NCBI RefSeq assembly: GCF_003595175.1
Contig: NZ_CP032419.1
Coordinates: 2,790,001 to 2,854,000 of the forward strand
Direction of reading: 5' to 3'
Length of the DNA stretch: 64,000 nucleotides
Source: Pseudomonas cavernae
GTDB taxonomy: Bacteria; Pseudomonadota; Gammaproteobacteria; Pseudomonadales; Pseudomonadaceae
Below are positions 27,560-35,463 of this stretch, in pieces. The notes under the pieces are model-generated. The model was given only the letters and a program-made list of their open reading frames with translations. It made no database searches and was not told where the DNA came from. The translations under genes and the position numbers were made by a program. Each line of letters begins with the position of its first letter. The stretch's first letter is position 1.

Positions 27560-28783
27560 ATGAGCGACATCATCCGCCGCGACCCGCGCGCCGAGTGGAT
27601 CGCCCGCAACCGCCTGCACCCGCTGCACGCGTCCTTGCAGAAGGCTGAAACCAGCTGGATGGGCCCCCACGGCATCATCCGCAAGAACCCCCACGGCATC
27701 GGCTTCATCGGCCCCAACGGCCTGAAGCGCATCGACCGCAGCGGCGCCCAGCAGGGCGGCAGCCAGAGGCGTTCGAGCACCAGCGACGTGGTGCAGTTGC
27801 CGCTGCACGTGATCGAGCAGCCGGCCTTCCACATCGTGGTGGTGCCGGACATGGTCGGTGGCCGCCTGAGCAGCCACGACAAGGACCTGCTCGGCCTGGC
27901 CAACCAGCTGGCCGGCAGCGACGGCGCGGTGGTCGCGGTGATCTTCGGCGAGGACAAGGAAAGCGCCTTCGCTAGCGCCGGCGTCGACCGCCTGTTGCGC
28001 ATCGACGGCGCCGCCTTCGACGGCTACGCGCCGGAACAACGGGTCCTCGCCCTGAGCGCGGTGGAAAGCCAGCTGGCGCCGCGCCACTGGCTGCTGCCGG
28101 ACAGCCGCAGCGGCGGCGGCGAGCTGGGCCGCCGACTGGCCGCCAAGCTCGGCGAACGCCCGGCGACCCGCGTCTGGCAAGTGGCCGATGGCCGCTGCAT
28201 AGGTCGCGCCGGCGCCGGTCGCGAAGACCTGGCCCGCGCCGTGCCACGGCTGATCCTGGCCGCGCCCGAGTGCGCCGAGCCGGTCAGCGAGACCCGCCAT
28301 GAAGCACGCCCGTTGGAGCTCCACGACAAGATCGCCCACAGCCTGCCGCGCATCGACGACCTCGGCCCGGTGGCCGTGGACCCGGCGGCCATCCCCATGG
28401 CCGAGGCCGAGTTCATCCTCTCCGGCGGCAACGGCGTGCAGGACTGGGCTCAGTTCCACCAGGCCGCCGCAGCCCTCGGCGCCACCGAAGGCGCCTCGCG
28501 CGTGGCGGTGGACGATGGCCATATGCCGCGCAACCGCCAGGTCGGCGCCACCGGCACCTGGGTCACCGCACGAGTCTACCTGGCGGTCGGCATTTCCGGC
28601 GCCATCCAGCACCTGCAGGGCATCGGCGCCTGCGACAAGGTGGTGGCGGTGAATAGCGACCCCGGCTGCGACATGATCAAACGCGCCGACCTGTCGGTGA
28701 TTGGCGACTCCGCCGCGATCCTTCAGGCGCTGATCGAACGGGTCGCCGCCCATCGCCAGGGAGCAGCCCGCAATGCGGCATAG
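27560..28783 (+). CDS. etfA: Electron transfer flavoprotein alpha subunit, betaine-operon type
   Basis: 407 residues, longer than housekeeping EtfA (about 310) because of an N-terminal extension of about 90 residues (SDIIRRDPRAEWIARNRLHP). The C-terminal FAD domain is typical: FILSGGNGVQDWAQF, GATGTWVTARVYLAVGISGA and VNSDPGCDMIKRADLSVIGD. With EtfB it should take electrons from the demethylating dehydrogenases. It sits between dgcB and etfB, each gap carrying a palindromic repeat. I assign it to dimethylglycine/sarcosine-type electron transfer by context. Confidence 0.9.
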   Translation: MSDIIRRDPRAEWIARNRLHPLHASLQKAETSWMGPHGIIRKNPHGIGFIGPNGLKRIDRSGAQQGGSQRRSSTSDVVQLPLHVIEQPAFHIVVVPDMVGGRLSSHDKDLLGLANQLAGSDGAVVAVIFGEDKESAFASAGVDRLLRIDGAAFDGYAPEQRVLALSAVESQLAPRHWLLPDSRSGGGELGRRLAAKLGERPATRVWQVADGRCIGRAGAGREDLARAVPRLILAAPECAEPVSETRHEARPLELHDKIAHSLPRIDDLGPVAVDPAAIPMAEAEFILSGGNGVQDWAQFHQAAAALGATEGASRVAVDDGHMPRNRQVGATGTWVTARVYLAVGISGAIQHLQGIGACDKVVAVNSDPGCDMIKRADLSVIGDSAAILQALIERVAAHRQGAARNAA

Positions 28784-28787
28784 ATAC

Positions 28788-28860
28788 CTAGGGTGGATCG
28801 CGCTTCATCGATCCACCACACCTCGGCACCGGTGGATGCAAAAAGCGGCATCCACCCTAC
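28788..28860. repeat. Inverted repeat TAGGGTGGAT / ATCCACCCTA (etfA-etfB gap)
   Basis: CTAGGGTGGATCGCG at the left and GCATCCACCCTAC at the right with internal GATCCACC / GGTGGATG. It is related in plan to the GTAGGTTGG repeats but has a different core. It fills the gap between two operon genes. Confidence 0.75.
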
Positions 28861-28872
28861 GGGAGTCGTTCC

Positions 28873-29646
28873 ATGGCTGAGCTGAACATCATCACCCTGG
28901 TTTCCATCGGCGCCCACCCGACCTCGGGCCGCGCCCGCCGGGCCGAGCAGGATGCCCGCGCCGTCGAGCTGGGCCTGCGCCTGGCGGGTGAACGCCTGCA
29001 GGTGCTGCATGCCGGCGACCCTGCGGATGAAGCGCTGCGTGCCTACCTGGGCATGGGCCTGGCGGAAATCGCCGTGCTCGAACAGCCGAAGCACGCCGAT
29101 GCCCTGCCGGTGCTCACCGAGTACCTGCGTGACGCCGGTGCGCAGCTGGTGCTGACCGGCAGCCAGGCGGAAACCGGCGAAGGCTCCGGCATGCTGCCCT
29201 TCCTGCTGGCGGAACAGCTGGGCTGGCCGCTGGTGGTCGGGCTGGCCGAGGTGGAAAGCGTGGAGAATGGCGTGGCCCAGGTGCTGCAGGCCCTGCCCCG
29301 TGGCCAGCGCCGCCGTCTGCGCGTACGCCTGCCGTTCCTCGCCAGTGTCGACAACGCTGCGCCAGCCGCCCGGCAAAGCGCCTTCGGCCCCGCCCGGCGC
29401 GGTCTGCTCAAGGCGCAGGAGGTGGCCCTGGTGGCGGACGCCCTGCTTGGCGAAGCGCAACTGCAGCCAGCCCGCCCCAGGCCGAAACGACTCAAGGTGA
29501 TCAAGGCCAAGACCGGCGCCGAACGGATGAAGGCGGCCACCGCGAAAGCCTCTGGCGGCGGTGGCCAGGTCCTCAAGGATGTCTCGCCGCAAGCGGGTGC
29601 CGAGGCTATTTTCAAACTGCTGCTGGATGAAGGTGTGCTGCGCTGA
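28873..29646 (+). CDS. etfB: Electron transfer flavoprotein beta subunit, betaine-operon type
   Basis: 257 residues, ATG at 28873 with GGGAG upstream. EtfB family: VSIGAHPTSGRARRAEQDAR (N-terminal AMP-binding fold), QLVLTGSQAETGEGSGMLP, LGWPLVVGLAEVESVENG and RLRVRLPFLASVDN. The C-terminal part (after about residue 190) is basic and diverged from housekeeping EtfB. It pairs with the preceding alpha subunit and is read in the same direction. Confidence 0.88.
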   Translation: MAELNIITLVSIGAHPTSGRARRAEQDARAVELGLRLAGERLQVLHAGDPADEALRAYLGMGLAEIAVLEQPKHADALPVLTEYLRDAGAQLVLTGSQAETGEGSGMLPFLLAEQLGWPLVVGLAEVESVENGVAQVLQALPRGQRRRLRVRLPFLASVDNAAPAARQSAFGPARRGLLKAQEVALVADALLGEAQLQPARPRPKRLKVIKAKTGAERMKAATAKASGGGGQVLKDVSPQAGAEAIFKLLLDEGVLR

Positions 29647-29678
29647 CCGCGCGGCACCGATACCGGAGGAAACAGGCG

Positions 29679-29924
29679 ATGATGCATGCCGATCTGATCG
29701 ACCAGGAAGACTTCCGCGAGCGCCTGGTGGCGCTGGGGCTCAGCATCCCGCCTGGCGTCAGCGCCGAACAGGCCTGCGAACACGCCGTGCGCGGCCTCAG
29801 CCCGGAGCGGGCGGTCGCCTTGCGCCGGCTGGTCGAAGAACTGCTCGGCGGTAGCGCCACCCTGCTGCCGACCGTGCGCGAAGCGATTTCCCGCACCCTG
29901 CTGCCGGCCCTGGTTCCCCAATGA
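29679..29924 (+). CDS. Small conserved protein after etfB (PA5401-like)
   Basis: 81 residues starting at two adjacent ATGs (29679, 29682) with GGAGGA 8 bp upstream. It is acidic, helical and soluble (DLIDQEDFRERLVALGLSI; SPERAVALRRLVEELLGG), with no Cys and no membrane segment. It is the last gene of the dgc/etf operon, and I recall a similarly sized gene at this place in other Pseudomonas. Function unknown. Confidence 0.72.
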   Translation: MMHADLIDQEDFRERLVALGLSIPPGVSAEQACEHAVRGLSPERAVALRRLVEELLGGSATLLPTVREAISRTLLPALVPQ

Positions 29925-29950
29925 GCCGGGCCTAGTAGCCGGTGCGGTTA

Positions 29951-30083
29951 GTTGGTTACCTCAAGTTCGGATGACTGAGGCTCTGAAACAAGGCGCTGCG
30001 ACGAGTCATAGTCCGCTATGGCGAGGCGGCAACGCAGTACCAGGGCTTCAGGCGTCGAAATTGACTAATCGAATTAACCCAAC
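29951..30083. repeat. Nested palindrome in the gap before the second CBS gene
   Basis: GTTGGTTA (29951) and TTAACCCAAC (ends 30083) enclose CTGCG..CGCAG and the central CATAGTCCGCTATG. This is the main recognisable structure in the 310-bp gap between the small ORF and the CBS gene; the rest (30084-30234) holds nothing I can support. It is a possible terminator region or another interspersed element. Confidence 0.55.
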
Positions 30084-30234
30084 AAGCCACTAGCGCCAGG
30101 TTCTGTAGGACAAGTCGCCGAGCGAAGGTAGTTTTCGTACGGAAGCTAGAAACCGCAAGGGCCGCGCCCCTTTGCATGCTCCACCCGGTCAGGGCCGGGA
30201 CGCTGGCGTGCCCGCGGGCATCCACGGCGCGCCG

Positions 30235-30669
30235 CTATTCGCCGCGAATGTAATGCTCCAGGTGCTGGATCAGGCTTTCCTGCTCGGCGGTGATGTCCCG
30301 GACCAGATCGCGGATGGACAGTAGGCCGATCAGCTTGCCGTTTTCGACTACCGGCAAATGGCGCAGCTTTTTCTCGGTCATCAGCTGCATGCAGTATTGA
30401 TTGCTGTCACGCGGGCCGACGACGAACAACTCGGAGGTCATGACCTCCTCGACACTGGTGGCATAGGCGGAACGCTCCAGCGCCGTCACCCGCCGCACAT
30501 AGTCGCGTTCGGTGACTATCCCCAGCAGTTGCTCGCCTTCCATCACCAGCAGCGCGCCGATGTCTTTGTCGGCCATCAGGCTGGCCGCTTCGAGCACCGT
30601 GGTCGTAGGGCTGGCGCGGTAGATATTGACGTGCGGCTTGGCTCTGAGAATCTCGGCGACTGTTTTCAT
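30235..30669 (-). CDS. CBS-domain pair protein, paralogue 2
   Basis: 144 residues from the ATG at 30669 (GGAG upstream), nearly the same protein as that at 9196-9627. Both share long identical stretches such as GPRDSNQYCMQLMTEKKLRH and ERSAYATSVEEVMT. They differ mainly near residues 10-20 and 100-105. It has two CBS motifs and nothing else. It is convergent with the dgc/etf operon and upstream of nothing else on its strand, so it was probably placed here by duplication rather than as part of the betaine pathway. Confidence 0.88.
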   Translation of the reverse strand: MKTVAEILRAKPHVNIYRASPTTTVLEAASLMADKDIGALLVMEGEQLLGIVTERDYVRRVTALERSAYATSVEEVMTSELFVVGPRDSNQYCMQLMTEKKLRHLPVVENGKLIGLLSIRDLVRDITAEQESLIQHLEHYIRGE

Positions 30670-30823
30670 GCGCGGGCTCCTCGCGGTTGGTCTTTCTTGT
30701 AGCTGAGCTTGAGCGCTCGCACGCGCGCCCATCGGTCATGCGATCGATCACCCAACTGCGCCGGCCAAAACGGCAACCTAAGCGCCGCCAAGTACGCCCG
30801 GCTCGGCGCGCGTGAGCAGGCGC

Positions 30824-31924
30824 TCAGTAGTCGATGGCCACGTCGCCGCGCGGCACGCTGCAGCAGGAGAGGATATAGCCTTCGGCGAGGTCCTCGTCGG
30901 TGATGCCGCCGTTGTGCTCCATCGCCACCTCGCCGGCGGTCTTCAACACCTTGCAGGTGCCGCAGATGCCCATGCCGCAGGCCTTGGGAATGTGCAAGCC
31001 AAGCTTGGCGGCGGCGGCGTGGACGGTTTCGCCGGGGGCGACGCGGATGCTTTTGCCGGTGCTGGTGAAATCCACCAGGCTCAGCTCGCCGGCCGGCAGC
31101 TCTGCCGCTTCGGCGGCCTCGGCGGCGTGCTCGCGCACCTCCTCGCGGATTGCCGGCGGGGTCGGACCGAAGGCTTCCTCGTGGTAGCGCCGCATGTCGA
31201 AGCCATAGGCTTCCAGCAAGCGCCTGATCGCGCTCATGTAGGGGGTCGGGCCGCAACAGAAGATTTCCCGTTCCATGAAGTCCGCCGCGATCAACTGCAG
31301 CATCACCTGGTTCAGGTAGCCGCGGTAGCCGGACCAGGTCTCGCCAATATCGTATTTCTCGCAGATCAGGTGCAGCTTGAAGTTGTCGATGCGCGAGGCC
31401 ATGTGGCGCAGTTCGCGGTGATAGATGATGTCCTTCGGCGCGCGGGCGCTGTGTACGAAGACCATGTCGACAGCGCCGTTGGTATCGAAGAACCAGCGCG
31501 CCATGGACATCACCGGGGTGATGCCGACGCCGCCGGAGAGGAACAGCACCTTGTCCGCCGGGAAGTCGATGGCGTTGAACAGGCCGACCGGGCCGTGCAC
31601 CGGCAGCACGTCGCCTTCCCTGAGGTTGTCGTGCAGCCAGTTGGAGACCTTGCCGCCCGGTACGCGCTTGATGGTCAGCGAGAAGCTGTAGGGCACCGAG
31701 GGCGAGCTGGAGATGGTGTAGGAGCGCATGAGCGGCTGGCCGTCGATCTCCAGTTCCAGGGTGACGAACTGCCCGGGTTTGAAGAAGAACACCATTGGCT
31801 GATCGGCCATGAAGCAGAAGGTGCGCACGTCCCAGGTTTCCTGGATAGCCTTGACGCAGCGCACCAGGTGACGGCCGTTGGTCCAGGTCTGGGTGGTCAC
31901 TGGATTGAGGAAGTTGTTGGTCAT
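30824..31924 (-). CDS. gbcB: Glycine betaine demethylase reductase GbcB
   Basis: 366 residues from the ATG at 31924 (GGAG upstream). An N-terminal ferredoxin-reductase FAD domain has RSYTISSSP (about 69-77), the NAD domain has LFLSGGVGITPVMSM and FCCGPTPYM, and a C-terminal plant-type 2Fe-2S ferredoxin has CGMGICGTCKV with a later Cys in SCCSVP. It passes electrons from NAD(P)H to the Rieske oxygenase GbcA, which removes one methyl group from glycine betaine. It is divergent from gbcA across 358 bp that hold the candidate activator sites. Confidence 0.94.
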   Translation of the reverse strand: MTNNFLNPVTTQTWTNGRHLVRCVKAIQETWDVRTFCFMADQPMVFFFKPGQFVTLELEIDGQPLMRSYTISSSPSVPYSFSLTIKRVPGGKVSNWLHDNLREGDVLPVHGPVGLFNAIDFPADKVLFLSGGVGITPVMSMARWFFDTNGAVDMVFVHSARAPKDIIYHRELRHMASRIDNFKLHLICEKYDIGETWSGYRGYLNQVMLQLIAADFMEREIFCCGPTPYMSAIRRLLEAYGFDMRRYHEEAFGPTPPAIREEVREHAAEAAEAAELPAGELSLVDFTSTGKSIRVAPGETVHAAAAKLGLHIPKACGMGICGTCKVLKTAGEVAMEHNGGITDEDLAEGYILSCCSVPRGDVAIDY

Positions 31925-31959
31925 GGACGGAGCTCCGCGCACAGCCGGATATCGGCCTC

Positions 31960-32030
31960 TTGCGACGGATTGTGCGTAACGCAAAAACCGCCTATTTATC
32001 CGCCTGCGACATCCACATGCTTATCGCGAC
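31960..32030 (-). promoter_or_regulatory. Candidate GbdR operator and gbcB promoter block
   Basis: On the plus strand TGCGAC (32005-32010) and CGCGAC (32025-32030) form a direct repeat with a 14-bp spacer. A third element TTGCGACGGATTGTGCG lies 45 bp to the left (31960). Read toward gbcB, a -10-like CACAAT starts 36 bp after the proximal half-site. The block recurs with identical spacing upstream of glyA (58881-58951). GbdR, an AraC-type activator, is the expected regulator. Confidence 0.65.
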
Positions 32031-32056
32031 CTGCCAGCAACCATCGGCCCTGGCGC

Positions 32057-32119
32057 GTCGGAAACGGATGTTCCCATGTCGCCCCCGGATAAGGTCGGCC
32101 CGTCCCTCCCGGCCAAACT
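32057..32119 (+). promoter_or_regulatory. Possible second activator site facing gbcA (weak)
   Basis: GTCGGA (32057) and GTCGCC (32078) in the orientation toward gbcA with 21-bp period; a poor -10 (CAAACT) lies 36 bp after the proximal half. Reported only because the layout repeats that of better sites. Confidence 0.28.
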
Positions 32120-32282
32120 CGACTCCAGCCGAACATAAGGTTCAAGAGCGCACCCGCCCTCAGCCGTACTCGCGGTCGCCACTCGGCAGGCGGAACTGGG
32201 GCCATATGCGCCGCCTTGCGTAGCAAACCGATCAGCCATTTTGCGGCGGTCGCCACTGCGACCAGCCAATGAGGAGTTACCG

Positions 32283-33575
32283 ATGGACGTCACTACCAAC
32301 CTGAGTCTGGGCGACCCGCTGGAGCCGGCACGCAAGGCCACCGCAGCGATGCTCCGCGAGCGCGATCCCAGCTTCTCCTTGCCGCAGCCGTTCTACAGCG
32401 ACGAGCGTCTGTTCCAGATCGACATGCAGGAGATCTTCCACAAGGAATGGCTGATCGCCGGCATGACCTGCGAGATCCCGGCCAAGGGCAACTACCTGAC
32501 CCTGCAGATCGGCGCCAACCCGATCATCGTCCTGCGCGGCGCCGAAGGGCAGATCCACGCCTTCCACAACGTCTGCCGCCACCGCGGTTCGCGCCTGTGC
32601 GTCAGCGACAAGGGCAAGGTCGCCAAGCTGGTCTGCCCCTACCACCAGTGGACCTACGAACTGGATGGCCGCCTGCTGTTCGCCGGCACCGAAATGGGCG
32701 CCGACTTCGACCTCAAGGATTACAGCCTGAAGCCGGTCAAGGTGAAGACCGCCGGCGGCTACATCTTCATCAGCCTCGCCGAGCATCCGCCGGCCATCGA
32801 CGACTTCCTCGCCACCCTGGCGCACTACATGGAGCCGTACGACATGGAGAACACCAAGGTGGCGGTACAGACCACCTTGATGGAAAAGGCCAACTGGAAG
32901 CTGGTGCTCGAGAACAACCGCGAGTGCTACCACTGCAACGGCTCGCACCCCGAGCTGCTGAAGACCCTGCTGGAATGGGACGACGTCACCGACCCGCGCG
33001 CCAGCCAGGACTTCAAGGACCAGGTGGCTGCCTGCACCAGCGCCTGGGAAGCCGAGAAGATCCCCTACGCCCACGCCAGCTTCGGCCTGCGCAACCGCAT
33101 CGTGCGCATGCCGCTGCTCAAGGGCACCGTGTCCATGACCATGGATGGCCAGCCGGGCAGCAAGAAGCTCATGGGCCGCATCCAGAACCCGGACCTCGGC
33201 TCGATGCGCATCCTGCACCTGCCGCACTCCTGGAACCACTGCATGGGCGACCACCTGATCGTCTTCACCGTATGGCCGATCAGCGCGCAGGAAACCATGG
33301 TCACCACCAAATGGCTGGTCCACAAGGACGCGGTGGAAGGCGTCGACTACGACGTCGCGCGCCTGCGTGAAGTCTGGGACGCCACCAACGACCAGGACCG
33401 TCGCCTCGCCGAGGAAAACCAGCGTGGCATCAACTCCAGCGCCTACCAGCCGGGGCCCTACTCGAAGACCTACGAGTTCGGCGTGATCAACTTCCTCGAC
33501 TGGTACAGCGAGCGCCTGCTCAACAACCTCGGCGATACCCCGGCCACCCGGCTGCGCCAGGTCGGCGCCGAGTAA
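32283..33575 (+). CDS. gbcA: Glycine betaine demethylase oxygenase GbcA (Rieske)
   Basis: 430 residues from the ATG at 32283 (GAGGAG 7 bp upstream). The Rieske motif CRHRGSRLC..CPYHQW (about 96-119) gives the two Cys and two His ligands. The mononuclear iron site is in the C-terminal domain, with NNRECYHCNGSHPELL providing two His, and an Asp follows further along. It removes a methyl group from glycine betaine as formaldehyde to give dimethylglycine, with GbcB as reductase. It is divergently transcribed from gbcB, and a 29-codon ORF follows 20 bp downstream. Confidence 0.95.
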   Translation: MDVTTNLSLGDPLEPARKATAAMLRERDPSFSLPQPFYSDERLFQIDMQEIFHKEWLIAGMTCEIPAKGNYLTLQIGANPIIVLRGAEGQIHAFHNVCRHRGSRLCVSDKGKVAKLVCPYHQWTYELDGRLLFAGTEMGADFDLKDYSLKPVKVKTAGGYIFISLAEHPPAIDDFLATLAHYMEPYDMENTKVAVQTTLMEKANWKLVLENNRECYHCNGSHPELLKTLLEWDDVTDPRASQDFKDQVAACTSAWEAEKIPYAHASFGLRNRIVRMPLLKGTVSMTMDGQPGSKKLMGRIQNPDLGSMRILHLPHSWNHCMGDHLIVFTVWPISAQETMVTTKWLVHKDAVEGVDYDVARLREVWDATNDQDRRLAEENQRGINSSAYQPGPYSKTYEFGVINFLDWYSERLLNNLGDTPATRLRQVGAE

Positions 33576-33595
33576 CGGAATCGGGAGCGCCGGCC

Positions 33596-33685
33596 ATGTC
33601 CCTGAACCTGTGCGTCGTCATCCTGCTGACCCTCTACGGGCTGACGGCCTGGCGCATCCCGCCGCGCTCCAACGTCACACACTGA
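33596..33685 (+). CDS. Very small membrane-protein candidate after gbcA
   Basis: 29 codons and a stop, beginning 20 bp after the gbcA stop with GGGAG 8 bp before the ATG. The product is a hydrophobic helix, SLNLCVVILLTLYGLTAW, followed by a short basic tail RIPPRSNVTH, the profile of a small single-span inner-membrane protein. A rho-independent terminator begins 22 bp after its stop, so gbcA and this ORF would share one mRNA end. No similarity is recognised and coding is not proven. Confidence 0.5.
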   Translation: MSLNLCVVILLTLYGLTAWRIPPRSNVTH

Positions 33686-33707
33686 GGTCCCGCAAGGACC
33701 ACCCCTC

Positions 33708-33747
33708 GCCCCTTCCAGGTCAACGGCCCTGGCGGGGGCTTTTTTTG
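33708..33747 (+). terminator. Rho-independent terminator of gbcA
   Basis: GCCCCTTCCAGG and CCTGGCGGGGGC form a hairpin with one mismatch region, followed directly by a run of eight T. Confidence 0.9.
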
Positions 33748-33823
33748 GCCATGTCCCGGCTGCGTGTAGTAGCGCTTTGTAGGAACTCACTGGCAGGCGA
33801 TCACTGCCGGACTACGCCGTACC

Positions 33824-33896
33824 GTAGGTTGGGTTGAGCGCAGCGATACCCAACGAACCGGCGCCGATGGGTATCGCTGCGCTCAACCCATCCTAC
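33824..33896. repeat. Inverted REP-like repeat (GTAGGTTGG family), copy 4
   Basis: GTAGGTTGGGTTGAGCGCAG and GGTATCGCTGCGCTCAACCC..ATCCTAC, a clean inverted pair with a 15-bp centre. It lies between the gbcA terminator and the gbdR stop. A partial element of another REP family (TGTAGGAACTCACTGGCAGG) precedes it at about 33779. Confidence 0.8.
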
Positions 33897-33954
33897 CGAT
33901 GCACTCCAGCGCCGGCGCCTGAGCCGGGTAGACGCCAGGAGCGCGCAGCGGCCG

Positions 33955-35058
33955 CTACAGACGCACGCTGGCAAAACTCGATTCGCCCTGCGCCCGGCTG
34001 AGCGCCGCCATGGCCGAGGACGACGACGGCCGCATCAGCTCTTCCGCCATCGGCACCAGGGCTACGACGTTCGCCGAATGCTGCCCGGCGCGCTCGTCAC
34101 GCGGTGGAATGCCGAAATACTCGCGGTAGCACTTGGAGAAGTGCGGGGTGGAGACGAAGCCGCAGACCGAGGCCACCTCGATGATCGACAGCGCCGTCTG
34201 CTTGAGCAGTTGACGGGCGCGGATCAGCCGCAGCTTCAGGTAGTAACGCGACGGCGAGCAGTGCAGGTACTTCTGGAACAGGCGCTCGAGCTGGCGGCGC
34301 GAGACGTCGACGTAGCAGGCCAACTCGTCGAGATCGATGGGCTCCTCGAGATTGGCCTCCATCAAGGCGACGATTTCCTGCAGCTTCGGCTGGTTGGTGC
34401 CGAGCATGTGCTTGAGCGGTACGCGCTGGTGGTCCTGCTCGTTGCGGATGCGTTCGTAGATGAACATCTCGGAGATCGCCGCCGCCAGTTCGCGACCGTG
34501 CTCGCGGGCAATCAGGTGCAGCATCATGTCCATCGGCGCGGTGCCGCCGGAGGCGGTGCTGCGGGTACGATCGATGGAGAACAGCCGGGTGGTGACGGCC
34601 GCCCGCGGGTAAGCCTCCTGCATGGCCGCCAGACACTCCCAATGCACGCTGCACTCGTAGCCGTCGAGTAGGCCGGCCTTGGCCAGCGCCCAGCTGCCGG
34701 TGCACACCCCGCCCAACTGGCGGCCCTGGCGGCCCTGCGCCTGCAGCCACTGCACATGCTCGCGGCTGACGCTGTGCTGGATGTCCACACCGCCGCAGAC
34801 GATCACTGCATCCAGCGCCGGCGTGTCGGCCAGGCCGGCGTCGGGGGTGATCTGCAGGCCGTCGCTGGCGCTGATCGCGCGGCCGTCCTGGCTGAGGGTG
34901 AACCAGCGGTAGAGCTCACGGCCGGAAAGATGGTTGGCCATGCGCAGCGGTTCCACCGCCGAAGCCAGGGAAATCAGGGTGAAGTTGTCCAGCAGCAGGA
35001 AGCCGATGGATTGAGGAACGCGGCTCTGGGCCTGAGCCCCTTGGTTGAACGCAGACAT
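33955..35058 (-). CDS. gbdR: AraC-family activator GbdR
   Basis: 367 residues. The N-terminal DJ-1/PfpI-like (class I amidotransferase-like) domain (about 15-190; VIVCGGVDIQ, GVCTGSWALAKAGLL) is followed by the C-terminal AraC DNA-binding domain with two helix-turn-helix units (about 225-330; LACYVDVSRRQLERLFQKYL, ASVCGFVSTPHFSKCYREYF). In Pseudomonas GbdR activates the betaine, dimethylglycine and sarcosine genes in response to betaine or dimethylglycine. Position between gbcA and sdaB matches this role. Its upstream region (35059-35463) holds a BetI-type palindrome and a GbdR-type direct repeat. Confidence 0.93.
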   Translation of the reverse strand: MSAFNQGAQAQSRVPQSIGFLLLDNFTLISLASAVEPLRMANHLSGRELYRWFTLSQDGRAISASDGLQITPDAGLADTPALDAVIVCGGVDIQHSVSREHVQWLQAQGRQGRQLGGVCTGSWALAKAGLLDGYECSVHWECLAAMQEAYPRAAVTTRLFSIDRTRSTASGGTAPMDMMLHLIAREHGRELAAAISEMFIYERIRNEQDHQRVPLKHMLGTNQPKLQEIVALMEANLEEPIDLDELACYVDVSRRQLERLFQKYLHCSPSRYYLKLRLIRARQLLKQTALSIIEVASVCGFVSTPHFSKCYREYFGIPPRDERAGQHSANVVALVPMAEELMRPSSSSAMAALSRAQGESSFASVRL

Positions 35059-35169
35059 TGCACACCCTCACGCTAGGCACGGTGGAACCTCATACGAGGC
35101 TTATTATTATGGTCTGGAACGACATTCCCCAGACGGATGCCAATAGCTAAGGCAAAGGTCATGCCTAAG

Positions 35170-35185
35170 TTGAATGATCGTTCAA
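35170..35185. promoter_or_regulatory. BetI-type operator upstream of gbdR
   Basis: TTGAATGATCGTTCAA, a near-perfect palindrome followed by TATAAA on the right. It matches the operators at 42631 (TTGATTGATCGATCAA) and 45340 (TTGATTGATCGTTCAA). It begins 10 bp after the -10-like TATTAT (35196-35201, minus strand), so it would cover the start of a gbdR transcript. Confidence 0.75.
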
Positions 35186-35195
35186 TATAAAACTC

Positions 35196-35261
35196 ATAAT
35201 AGCCATCCAGTGCCCGCTGCATGGGTCTAGGCACTAGCGACAGGAAGGTTCTATTTGCGAC
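35196..35261 (-). promoter_or_regulatory. Candidate gbdR promoter with GbdR-type direct repeat
   Basis: On the plus strand AGCGAC (35236-35241) and TGCGAC (35256-35261) are separated by 14 bp, as in the gbcB block. Read toward gbdR, TATTAT (35196-35201) lies 40 bp after the proximal half, 4 bp further than in the gbcB/glyA blocks. Suggests autoregulation. The remaining gap up to 35463 shows nothing else I can support. Confidence 0.55.
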
Positions 35262-35463
35262 CACCAGGCGCCTCGGCGCTGGTGCATGGGGATTCCGGTA
35301 GCACGCTAGGGCACAGTGCGCGTCACCCCGCTACGGAAGGAAATGCGCTGTCGGTAACGGACGAACGGTGCGGTCGCCAAACCTCCGCTCCCGACTGTTA
35401 CCTACCCCACCCGGCAACGCGCACCCAAAGCTGGCAGCGTCGTCCGGGTTGGGCAAAAGCGGT

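Noticed and set aside
35073..35264. A 63-codon open frame in the gbdR leader
   Set aside because: It overlaps the promoter, BetI palindrome and GbdR-type repeat, has no convincing ribosome site and no similarity.
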